In this document: in pieces, positions 13,812 through 20,282 of the stretch
How the letters are laid out: each line of letters begins with the position of its first letter
Position numbering within the stretch: the stretch's first letter is position 1
Source of the DNA: JANQKX01 sp039028695
GTDB lineage: Bacteria > Pseudomonadota > Alphaproteobacteria > Kiloniellales > Kiloniellaceae
NCBI GenBank assembly: GCA_039028695.1
Contig: JBCCHN010000090.1
Span: forward strand, 1 to 20,282
DNA length: 20,282 bases
Direction of reading: 5' to 3'
Program-made: the position numbers and the translations under genes
Notes under the pieces: model-generated
Seen by the model: the letters and a program-made list of their open reading frames with translations, nothing else
What the model was told of the DNA's origin: nothing
Databases searched by the model: none

Positions 13812-14579
13812 TTAGCTGGCGCCACTACGAGCGGCTTCGATCATTCTTTGCAGCTCCCCAAGCTCAATCGCACCCGGGGCCAGTTGATCTCCCACAATGA
13901 GAGCCGGAGTTCCGCCGATGCCCAGACGCTGGGCGACTTGATGGTTATAGTCTATGGCTTGGGCGATTTCCTCCGACTCCATATCTTCGGCCAGCTGATC
14001 GGTATCGAGGCCCACCTCTTGAGCAATCGCCATAATGTGGTCTTGGCTCATATTACCGGGCCGGTCCATGAGGGCGAAGTGAAAGTCTTCGTATTTGCCC
14101 TGTTTGTCCGCTGCGAGGGCCGCCCGCGCGCCATCCCGGGATTGGGGGCTGAGGATAGGGAATTCAATCATATAGACCTTTAAGTTTGGATCCTGGTCCA
14201 CCGCTTCCTGGACCCGTGGCGCCACAACCTTGCAATAGGGGCAGCGATAGTCGAAGAACTCGATCAGCGTCACGTCCCCTTGTGGGTTGCCGATTAAGGG
14301 AGCGCCGATTCCTCCATCCAGTTCCGCCTGGAAGGCGGCGATGGCGGCTTGCTGCTGTTCGGCCTGAGCAACGCGCTGATTGTCTTGATAGCGCTGCAAT
14401 GCCTCGACCAGGACCTCCGGATTTTCCATTAGGTAATCATGAATGATCTCTTCGATCGACTGGACCTGTCCTGGATCAAAATCTTTGCCGCCGTGGGAGT
14501 CGGCGAAAACGGAGGAAAAGGGCATCAAGGCAACCGTCCCCGCAAGGGATGCGATGGCAAGTTTTTTAAGGTTTTTCAT
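13812..14579 (-). CDS. DsbA-family periplasmic thiol:disulfide oxidoreductase
   Basis: The 255-residue protein has a signal peptide (1 to about 26, ending SSVFA). A helical, Gln-rich N-terminal segment follows (about 40-85, SIEEIIHDYLMENPEVLVEAL then QQQAAIAAF). The thioredoxin fold has active site CPYC (113-116, FFDYRCPYCKVV) and the cis-proline loop GGTPALIVG (222-230). An inserted helical domain lies between, as in DsbA. The N-terminal segment resembles Com1/BdbD-type DsbA proteins, where it helps form trimers. The enzyme makes or reshuffles disulphides in exported proteins. No dsbB partner is visible. It lies 118 bp after the M48 protease and upstream of accB; an AT-rich stretch before its start (14630-14665) may hold a promoter. 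GGAG lies 11 bases before the ATG. Confidence 0.93.
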   Translation of the reverse strand: MKNLKKLAIASLAGTVALMPFSSVFADSHGGKDFDPGQVQSIEEIIHDYLMENPEVLVEALQRYQDNQRVAQAEQQQAAIAAFQAELDGGIGAPLIGNPQGDVTLIEFFDYRCPYCKVVAPRVQEAVDQDPNLKVYMIEFPILSPQSRDGARAALAADKQGKYEDFHFALMDRPGNMSQDHIMAIAQEVGLDTDQLAEDMESEEIAQAIDYNHQVAQRLGIGGTPALIVGDQLAPGAIELGELQRMIEAARSGAS

Positions 14580-14697
14580 TATGTTACTACTCCACGGAGG
14601 CTTGATGGCGGTTGAGGCTATAAGATAGATATCTAAGTTTAATTTATATTATGAGTTATTGCTCAAAAATCCGGTGACAACTTCGTTACCTTGTCTT

Positions 14698-16068
14698 CTA
14701 TTGTCGGCTACTGCGTTCGTCGCGAAGACGGCTTGCCTCATTGACGATGTCTTGTGCCCGTAACCAGCCCGCCGAGCCTTCCGACATCAAGCTTTCCGCT
14801 CTTTTGCCGAATCCGACAGCTTCACCGTATTCCCCTCGGGCGAGCGCTGCTTCCGCCAAGGCAAGGGTCGTATTGGGTTTATCTCCCTGGCGACCATAGC
14901 CGATGGCGGCCAAGCGCCAAGCAAAGGAATTGTTGGGCTCTTGTTGCAGGATAAGGTCAAGATTCTCAAGTGCCGGCTCAATCAAGGCCGGATCATTGGT
15001 CTCGAGCTGGGCTTGGGCGAGAGATTGGCGAATCAGGCCCGAGCGGGGCAACCTTTCTTTTGCCAATTCGTATTCTTCAACTGCTTCTGCAATGCGGCCG
15101 TTCTCGAATAAAACTTGTCCCTTCAGCTCGCGGAAATAGGGGTCCTCTGGTTCCTCTTCTATGAGGCTATCGATAATCGGCAGCGCCTGATCCAATTGGC
15201 CCTTACGGTAATAGGCAATGGAGCGTGCATAGCGGGCGGGCAGGGAGGTGTCTTCCTCGGGATATTTCTGCAATACCCGGGGAAGGGGCTCTAAAAAACC
15301 CACCAGCTTGGCCACCATACGATCATGCATCTCCACCAATTTTGGGTCGGGAGGCGTGTCTTTATAAGGCGACTTTTCCGTCTGATTTCGGAAGAAAATG
15401 ACCCGGTCTTGGCTCAAGGGGTGGGTTTGCAGGTAAGGATCTTGGTTATCCGTAAAAAGGATCTCCTGGCCCTCCAACTTTTCCATAAAAGTAAGGAGGC
15501 CTGCAGGAGATTGCTCCGTCGCGTTCAGGAAATTGAGGGCTGCTTGGTCAGCAGCGGCCTCTTGCGAGCGCGTATAACTGAGCAGGCCTTTCAAGGCGAC
15601 GTCGTTGCCGCCGGACAGAACCGCAGCGCCTACACCGGCACTGCCGGTGGCAATGGCCGCACCGATGCCCAAGAGAGTGGTGATCAAGGAGCCCCGCTGG
15701 GCGTCCTTGATGGCTTCGGTTCGGGCCGCCAAATGCCCGCCCGAAATATGGCCGGTTTCGTGGGCCAGTACACCGATTACCTCTTCGGGGCCGTCAGCCG
15801 CCATCAGGAGTCCGGTATGAATAAACATGTTGCGACCGCCGGCCACAAAAGCGTTCAGGCTCTTGTCATTGACCAGGTAAAGGGTTATGGCACGAGGGTT
15901 CAGGCCGGCAGCTTGGAAAAGCGGCGTCGCATAGGTTCGAATGGTGTTTTCGATCTCGGCGTCCCGGATGAGGCTCAACCCTTGAGCCGCGGCCCTTTCC
16001 ATCGGCCAGGCCGCGAACACCCAAAGGAAGGCAAAAAACAGGGCAGTCGTGCGTTTGATCAAGGGCAA
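14698..16068 (-). CDS. M48 family metalloprotease with TPR repeats (BepA-like)
   Basis: The 456-residue protein has a signal peptide (1 to about 29, ending ERAAAQG). The M48 zinc site is HETGH (103-107), with the third ligand E170 in RSQEAAADQAAL and the active-site region THPLSQDR around H216. The C-terminal half (about 270-445) is built from TPR-like helical pairs, seen in ARYARSIAYYRKGQLDQALP and ELKGQVLFENGRIAEAVEEY. E. coli BepA has this order and length; it works in the periplasm on outer-membrane assembly, degrading stalled LptD and BamA clients. The same role here is inferred from architecture. The gene diverges from the gamma-glutamyltransferase homologue. Its 5' end overlaps the longest possible reading of that gene. 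Confidence 0.94.
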   Translation of the reverse strand: MPLIKRTTALFFAFLWVFAAWPMERAAAQGLSLIRDAEIENTIRTYATPLFQAAGLNPRAITLYLVNDKSLNAFVAGGRNMFIHTGLLMAADGPEEVIGVLAHETGHISGGHLAARTEAIKDAQRGSLITTLLGIGAAIATGSAGVGAAVLSGGNDVALKGLLSYTRSQEAAADQAALNFLNATEQSPAGLLTFMEKLEGQEILFTDNQDPYLQTHPLSQDRVIFFRNQTEKSPYKDTPPDPKLVEMHDRMVAKLVGFLEPLPRVLQKYPEEDTSLPARYARSIAYYRKGQLDQALPIIDSLIEEEPEDPYFRELKGQVLFENGRIAEAVEEYELAKERLPRSGLIRQSLAQAQLETNDPALIEPALENLDLILQQEPNNSFAWRLAAIGYGRQGDKPNTTLALAEAALARGEYGEAVGFGKRAESLMSEGSAGWLRAQDIVNEASRLRDERSSRQ

Positions 16069-16135
16069 AATCTCTTCTTTCCCTCCGTTAGGTGGCTATC
16101 TTAAACCAGTTTTTCAACGCGGTCACCTGGGGCAA

Positions 16136-17776
16136 TTGGCGTCCAAAAAATTCTGTGTCATGACGTTAAGCGCCAGTCTGCTGTTGGGGGCCTGTGAGAA
16201 CCCCAATGCGGGCGGCTCCGTTTTGGAGGGTTTTTCCGGTTTGGTGGTGGGGGACGAGCCACGGGCCGTCCACATTGGCGAGCAAATTCTGGACCGGGGC
16301 GGATCTGCCATTGATGCCGCGGTGGCCATGTATTTTGCCCTATCGGTTACCATGCCGTCGCGGGTCGGCCTGGCGGGTGGCGGCGCCTGTGTTCTCTTCA
16401 CCTCGGGCGACACCGAAGACGAGGTAGAGCCCTTCGCCGAGGTATTGGAGTTTTTGCCCGGACAGACGGCCAATCAAGGCCCTGAGCCGGACGCCAAGCC
16501 CGAGACATCGGGAGCTTTGACACCCATCGCGCCTCGCGCTTTTAACGTGATTCATGCGCGGCGGGGCTTGATGCGCTGGCAAGAGCTGGTCATCCCGGCG
16601 GAAAAGATGGCCAGTTTCGGCTATCCGGTCAGTCGCGCTTTTAGCCAAGACATCAATAATGCGGGTGCCTTGATCGCGCAAAACCCCGAATTGGCAGGTG
16701 CGTTAACCGGCCCAGGCGGCCGAATCGTTCGGGAAGGGGATATTCTGGTCCAAGCCGATCTGGGCTCGGTTCTCAGTGGCATAAGGGAAAAAGGGATCAA
16801 TTATCTCTATAAGGCTCCTTTCGGGAGCAAATTGAGCGCGGCCTACAACGCTGCCGGGGTGCCCATGACCGAGGCGTTACTGGCACAGAACTTCCCCAGA
16901 ATTGATGCCGGCGTCCGGGTTCGCGTGGGCAGCTATTTTGCCTATTTGCCCAGCCCGCCGGTGGATGGCGGTCTGCTGACCGCACAGTTGTGGCAGTTGC
17001 TCTACGAAGTCGAGGAACTTGCGGATGTGGATGAGGACGAGCGCGCTCACCTGTTGGCTGAGGCCTCGGCGAGAGCCTTTTCCCAACGGGTCAAATGGCT
17101 ACCCACCTCCGATGCCGCCGATCTCATGCCCTTGGAGGAAATGGCGGTAATGGTCGACGAAGACTACTTGGAGTCCATGTTCGAGACTTATGATCCAGAT
17201 CGGCATTTAGCTGCCGCCACCCTGGACCCGCCCCCCCAACCAACGGCCGCCAACCCGTACTCAGCCGGCTTTGTGGTTGCTGATTTGTGGGGCGACACGG
17301 TCTCTTGCAGCTTCACGATGAATGGACTGTTCGGCCGGGGCCAATTTGCTGCTGGCACGGGGATGTTGCTGCCTGAAGATCCCGCGCCCGGAGCTTCGTC
17401 CTTGAGCCCGGTGGTCGTGGGCAACGAGAACACGGGCGATATGCGCTTTGCCGGGGTGGCCAGCGGCGGTCCGGCGGGACCGGTGGCGCTGGCATCGGTT
17501 ATGCTGCAAACATTGGAAGAAGATAAGTCTCTCGCCGAGGCCCTTAAAGCGCCGCGCGTGGCCAATTTTGGCGCCCCCGATGAGACCTTCGTGGAGGTCA
17601 CCTTGCCCACCGGGGAGATGGAGGCCCTTCAGATACGCGGACATCAGGTCACGACCTTGCCGTCTATGGCCACCGTGTCAGCCATTTTCTGCCCTGAAGG
17701 CCTGCTGGATGAAGACGAAGCCTGTCAGGTAGAGAGCGATCCTCGCGGATTCGGGATGGGCGGACGCATCCAATGA
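16136..17776 (+). CDS. Gamma-glutamyltransferase-like lipoprotein with atypical nucleophile position
   Basis: The GGT fold is recognised from GEQILDRGGSAIDAAVAMYF and GLAGGGACVLF (about 46-87), and from the small-subunit stretch GDTVSCSFTMNGLFG then GTGMLLPEDPAPGASSLSPVVV with SGGPAG. GGTs are secreted Ntn hydrolases that self-cleave before a threonine and hydrolyse or transfer gamma-glutamyl groups. Aligning the FTMN strand to E. coli GGT puts S376 (NPYSAGF) where the catalytic Thr belongs; Thr-to-Ser could keep activity. The start is uncertain. A TTG at 16136 gives MASKKFCVMTLSASLLLGAC, a lipoprotein signal with lipobox LGAC and C20, and I use it. A GTG at 16049 is also open but overlaps the protease gene. 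The protein is divergent from canonical GGT, so the substrate is unknown. The aminotransferase follows after 22 bp. Confidence 0.82.
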   Translation: MASKKFCVMTLSASLLLGACENPNAGGSVLEGFSGLVVGDEPRAVHIGEQILDRGGSAIDAAVAMYFALSVTMPSRVGLAGGGACVLFTSGDTEDEVEPFAEVLEFLPGQTANQGPEPDAKPETSGALTPIAPRAFNVIHARRGLMRWQELVIPAEKMASFGYPVSRAFSQDINNAGALIAQNPELAGALTGPGGRIVREGDILVQADLGSVLSGIREKGINYLYKAPFGSKLSAAYNAAGVPMTEALLAQNFPRIDAGVRVRVGSYFAYLPSPPVDGGLLTAQLWQLLYEVEELADVDEDERAHLLAEASARAFSQRVKWLPTSDAADLMPLEEMAVMVDEDYLESMFETYDPDRHLAAATLDPPPQPTAANPYSAGFVVADLWGDTVSCSFTMNGLFGRGQFAAGTGMLLPEDPAPGASSLSPVVVGNENTGDMRFAGVASGGPAGPVALASVMLQTLEEDKSLAEALKAPRVANFGAPDETFVEVTLPTGEMEALQIRGHQVTTLPSMATVSAIFCPEGLLDEDEACQVESDPRGFGMGGRIQ

Positions 17777-17798
17777 GGATGCCGCTTAGCCTTTTTCG

Positions 17799-18962
17799 AT
17801 GACTCTCAAGGTCGCCAAGCGGGGGCGGATCTCACCCTTTATCGTAATGGACGTCATGCGGGCCTCCGCGGAACGCGAGGCGGCGGGAGAGTCGGTGATC
17901 CATATGGAGGTGGGGCAGCCCGGCACGCCGGCGCCCGAAGCTGTGTTAGCAGCAGCAGAGCGGGCCGTGCGAAATGACTTGATCGGTTATACTGATGCGC
18001 GGGGCATCCCGCCGCTGCGGGAAAGCATTGCGGCACACTACCAAAGGGTCCACGGCCTAACGGTGGATCCCCAGCGGATCCAAGTGACCACCGGGTCGTC
18101 GGGTGGGTTTTTGGTCAGTTTTCTGGCCGCTTTTGACGTGGGCGATCGGGTTGCCTTGGCTGCACCCGGCTATCCCGCCTATCGGAATATTTTGACCGCC
18201 CTTGGCGTGGAGTCGGTTCTGTTGCCGACCAGCATGGCGGATCGATTCCAACCCACCTCGGAGTTGCTCGACGCGGTAGAAGGCCGATTGGATGGCCTGA
18301 TTGTTGCGTCGCCCTCCAATCCAACGGGGACCATGGTGGATCGGGCCGCCCTGGCGCATCTGGTCGACTATTGCGCCGATAAAGGCATTCGCCTGATCTC
18401 CGATGAGATCTATCATGGCATCACCTTCGGCACCCAGGAGGTAAGCGCCTTGGCCTTAACCGATCATGCCATCGTGGTGAATTCCTTTTCAAAATACTTT
18501 TCCATGACCGGTTGGCGCCTGGGTTGGCTTGTGCTGCCCGAGGACCTATTGCGCCCGGCGGAGTGCATCAGCCAGAACCTCTTCATCTCGGCACCGGCCC
18601 TGTCTCAACACGCAGCCTTGGCCGCCTTCGACTGCAACGAGGTTTTGCAGGGTTACGTAGATGTCTACAGGGCTAATCGGGATTTGCTTCTGGCCGAATT
18701 GCCCAAGATTGGCTTGGACCGGTTGGCACCGGCCGATGGTGCCTTTTACATCTATGCGGATGTCTCGGCGTTTACTCAGGATAGCGAGGGCTTTTGCCGC
18801 GCCATGCTGGAATCTGCCGGCGTGGCCGCCACGCCTGGCACAGATTTCGATCCCCTGGCGGGGCATCGTTTCGTGCGGCTCTCTTTCGCCGGCACCACCG
18901 CGGACATGGCGCAAGCCATAGAACGGCTGGGGCCGTGGCTCCGTTCCCTGCGACAATCCTAA
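17799..18962 (+). CDS. PLP-dependent class I/II aminotransferase
   Basis: The 387-residue protein has the fold-type I aminotransferase motifs. These are YTDARGIPPLRESIA (about 64-78), the N174 substrate site in SPSNPTG, D202/Y205 in SDEIYHG, and the PLP-binding lysine K232 in NSFSKYFSMTGWRLGW with the phosphate-binding R240. FVRLSFA near the end holds the carboxylate-binding arginine. It transfers amino groups between an amino acid and a 2-oxo acid; the subgroup resembles aspartate or broad-range aminotransferases, and the exact substrate is not readable. It follows the GGT-like gene by 22 bp and is probably co-transcribed. The ATG has no good ribosome-binding site close by, only GAGGA about 19 bases upstream, so translation may depend on the preceding gene. 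It is convergent with RNase E. Confidence 0.93.
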   Translation: MTLKVAKRGRISPFIVMDVMRASAEREAAGESVIHMEVGQPGTPAPEAVLAAAERAVRNDLIGYTDARGIPPLRESIAAHYQRVHGLTVDPQRIQVTTGSSGGFLVSFLAAFDVGDRVALAAPGYPAYRNILTALGVESVLLPTSMADRFQPTSELLDAVEGRLDGLIVASPSNPTGTMVDRAALAHLVDYCADKGIRLISDEIYHGITFGTQEVSALALTDHAIVVNSFSKYFSMTGWRLGWLVLPEDLLRPAECISQNLFISAPALSQHAALAAFDCNEVLQGYVDVYRANRDLLLAELPKIGLDRLAPADGAFYIYADVSAFTQDSEGFCRAMLESAGVAATPGTDFDPLAGHRFVRLSFAGTTADMAQAIERLGPWLRSLRQS

Positions 18963-18991
18963 ACTGAGCCAGGCTTAAACTGAGCCAGGCC
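18960..18991 (+). repeat. Tandem 16-bp duplication covering the aminotransferase stop codon
   Basis: TAAACTGAGCCAGGCT (18960-18975) is repeated directly as TAAACTGAGCCAGGCC (18976-18991), 15 of 16 bases identical. The first TAA is the aminotransferase stop. It looks like a recent local slippage duplication in the convergent gap. Confidence 0.75.
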
Positions 18992-19010
18992 TTATCCGAG
19001 CAAAGGCTGG
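18985..19010. terminator. Hairpin between aminotransferase and RNase E genes
   Basis: CCAG-G-CCTT (18985-18993) pairs with AAGGCTGG (19003-19010) with one bulged G and a 9-base loop. It sits midway in the 84-bp convergent gap. No T-run follows on either strand, so a bidirectional termination role is only plausible. Confidence 0.35.
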
Positions 19011-19046
19011 AGGAATCGACGGCTTTTAAATCGCTGTCAGCGCCGG

Positions 19047-20282
19047 TCAGAGAATACGGTTCCACCATCCCTGACGTTTGGGGCGCGTTTCTTCCGATTC
19101 ATTGCCTTTGGGACCCTCCGAAGACGGCGCTTCCGAGGGTGGCTCGCTCATGGCCGCTGGTCCGTCATGGGGGACGGGCGACGATGCCGCCAAGGGCTGG
19201 GGGGCGGCGTCGGGCGGCGGTATTTCGGCTGCGGTGGGTTGCTTGGACGGGCGGTTTGCCGGCTGGGCCTCTTCTGCCGGACTACCCTCATCTTTGGCGG
19301 CGCTGTCACTCTCCGACTCGCTATCCGCCTTTTTTCGGCCTCGGCCGCGTCCGTTGCCCGTTCCAGTGGTTTTGCCACCGCCGCGTCGGCGCTTGGGTCT
19401 TTCTGGTTTGGCTTGCGCCTCTGATGGGTCTTCCGGTGAGGCCTCTAAGGCCCCGTCATCAGAACCGCCTTCGTCTTGCGGTGCTTGCTTATCTGCTGAC
19501 CTGGTCCGACGCCGGCGTTTGGGCCTCTCATCACTCGCCGACTGGGCCTCATCGCCATCATCGCCGGCGGTTTCTGCCGGCTGGTCATTGGCCGCGGGGG
19601 CGTCTTCACCCGCCGCCGCCTCAGCGCCCTCAACGGCCGTTTCCTCGTTGGCGCGCACTTTCTTTCGTCCGCCTCTTTTGCCACGACGGCGACGCTTCTT
19701 GGGGCGGTCCTCCCCATCGGGTGTCTCACCATCGGCGCCTTCGTCCGCCCTGGCAGGGGCGGCCTCTTGGCTTTCGGCTGGGGATGATTGATCAGAGGCG
19801 TCCTGATTGGCGCCACGCCTACCGCGCCGACGACGGCCGCGACCGCGGTCCCGATCTCGCTCTCCGTCATCACCGCTCGCTTCGGAGGCGCTCTCACTGG
19901 CTGATTGGCTTCGGGCAGCTTGACCGCCGCGTTTTCCGCCGCCTGCGCCCACTCGATGCAATTGAAAGTCTGCCGCCGGCATGTGCGGGTCGGTCAAGAT
20001 TTCGATCCGCAGATCATGCCGGGCTTCAATTTCCGCAAGGCGTGCCCTTTTTTGATTTAAGAGATAGAGGGCGACACTCTCGGGCACCGTCAAGGTAAGT
20101 TCGCCGCCGCCATGACGAATTCCCTCCTCCTCCAAATGGCGCAGCAAATGAAGGGCGAAGGATTCGACGGTGCGGGTATACCCGGACCCATTGCAGCGAT
20201 TGCAGATCTCGCTGGAACTTTCGAAAAAGCTCGGACGCAGGCGCTGCCGGGACATTTCCAAGAGACCGAAGGGGCTGATTCG
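19047..20282 (-). CDS. rne: Ribonuclease E, C-terminal part (5' end beyond window)
   Basis: The frame is open to the right edge, entering as RISPFGLLEMSRQRLRPSFFE, a strongly conserved RNase E/G sequence. It is therefore partial, 411 residues here. CNRCNGSG is the zinc-link motif that joins RNase E protomers into a tetramer; the small domain (ESFALHLLRHLEEEG..., TVPESVALYLLNQKR) follows. After about residue 125 the protein becomes a long disordered tail. It alternates acidic Ser/Glu/Asp/Ala stretches with at least four Arg/Lys clusters (RDRGRGRRRRGRRG, KKRRRRGKRGGRKK, RPKRRRRTR, RPKRRRGGGK). These resemble RNA-binding and degradosome-scaffold segments. It ends GWWNRIL; a C-terminal GWW motif binds PNPase in Caulobacter. 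RNase E starts most mRNA decay and processes rRNA. The catalytic S1 and DNase I-like domains are outside the window. Confidence 0.96.
   Translation of the reverse strand, partial: RISPFGLLEMSRQRLRPSFFESSSEICNRCNGSGYTRTVESFALHLLRHLEEEGIRHGGGELTLTVPESVALYLLNQKRARLAEIEARHDLRIEILTDPHMPAADFQLHRVGAGGGKRGGQAARSQSASESASEASGDDGERDRDRGRGRRRRGRRGANQDASDQSSPAESQEAAPARADEGADGETPDGEDRPKKRRRRGKRGGRKKVRANEETAVEGAEAAAGEDAPAANDQPAETAGDDGDEAQSASDERPKRRRRTRSADKQAPQDEGGSDDGALEASPEDPSEAQAKPERPKRRRGGGKTTGTGNGRGRGRKKADSESESDSAAKDEGSPAEEAQPANRPSKQPTAAEIPPPDAAPQPLAASSPVPHDGPAAMSEPPSEAPSSEGPKGNESEETRPKRQGWWNRIL

Noticed and set aside
15325..16104. 259-codon plus-strand open frame opposite the M48 protease
   Set aside because: Antisense to a gene with clear HETGH and TPR features; the translation has no family resemblance.
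19078..20098. Two plus-strand open frames opposite the RNase E tail
   Set aside because: Their Ser/Pro/Arg-rich translations are mirror images of the Arg/Glu-rich low-complexity tail; RNase E motifs on the minus strand explain the region.
1..20282. Mobile element, CRISPR array, prophage, defence island or biosynthetic cluster
   Set aside because: No transposase, integrase, regularly spaced repeats, toxin-antitoxin pair or biosynthetic core enzyme was seen; all sizeable genes belong to housekeeping, signalling or envelope families.

Overview
The window reads as ordinary chromosome from an alphaproteobacterium, most likely Rhodospirillales-like. The clues are an NDUFA12-type complex I accessory subunit, a stand-alone mlaD, a DUF2155 protein beside aat-accC-accB, a class II (B12-dependent) ribonucleotide reductase of about 1230 residues, and an RNase E whose C-terminus ends in a GWW motif. 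The DNA is moderately GC-rich and looks uniform. I see no transposase, integrase, tRNA, rRNA, CRISPR array or phage gene.

Left part (1-5350): the tail of a SET-domain lysine methyltransferase (+) converges on a RidA-family gene (-). A strong hairpin follows, then nrdJ (-), whose upstream region carries a candidate pair of NrdR boxes and a duplicated 14-bp element. Upstream of nrdJ lies a histidine phosphatase (-).

Signalling operon (5487-8726, -): a membrane CHASE4-HAMP histidine kinase with a degenerate ATPase domain sits 9 bp before a soluble REC-HisKA-HATPase hybrid kinase that has all its catalytic boxes. Neither has an output domain and no DNA-binding regulator is nearby. Upstream is a 320-bp divergent control region with a palindrome and a spaced 15-bp repeat. 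This is the closest thing to a little-described system in the window.

Envelope/fatty-acid block (9047-16068): NDUFA12, mlaD, a conserved 81-residue protein and DUF2155 run on the + strand. They converge, with a shared hairpin, on a minus-strand series of M48/TPR protease, DsbA-like thioredoxin, accB, accC and aat. That order is the alphaproteobacterial one I know, except that aroQ, usually between dsbA and accB, is absent.

Right part (16136-20282): divergent from the M48 protease are a lipoprotein-like gamma-glutamyltransferase homologue, with Ser where the catalytic Thr is expected, and a class I/II aminotransferase. The latter converges on the C-terminal third or more of RNase E (-), which runs off the window edge. 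I found no convincing wholly new system; the findings list local oddities.
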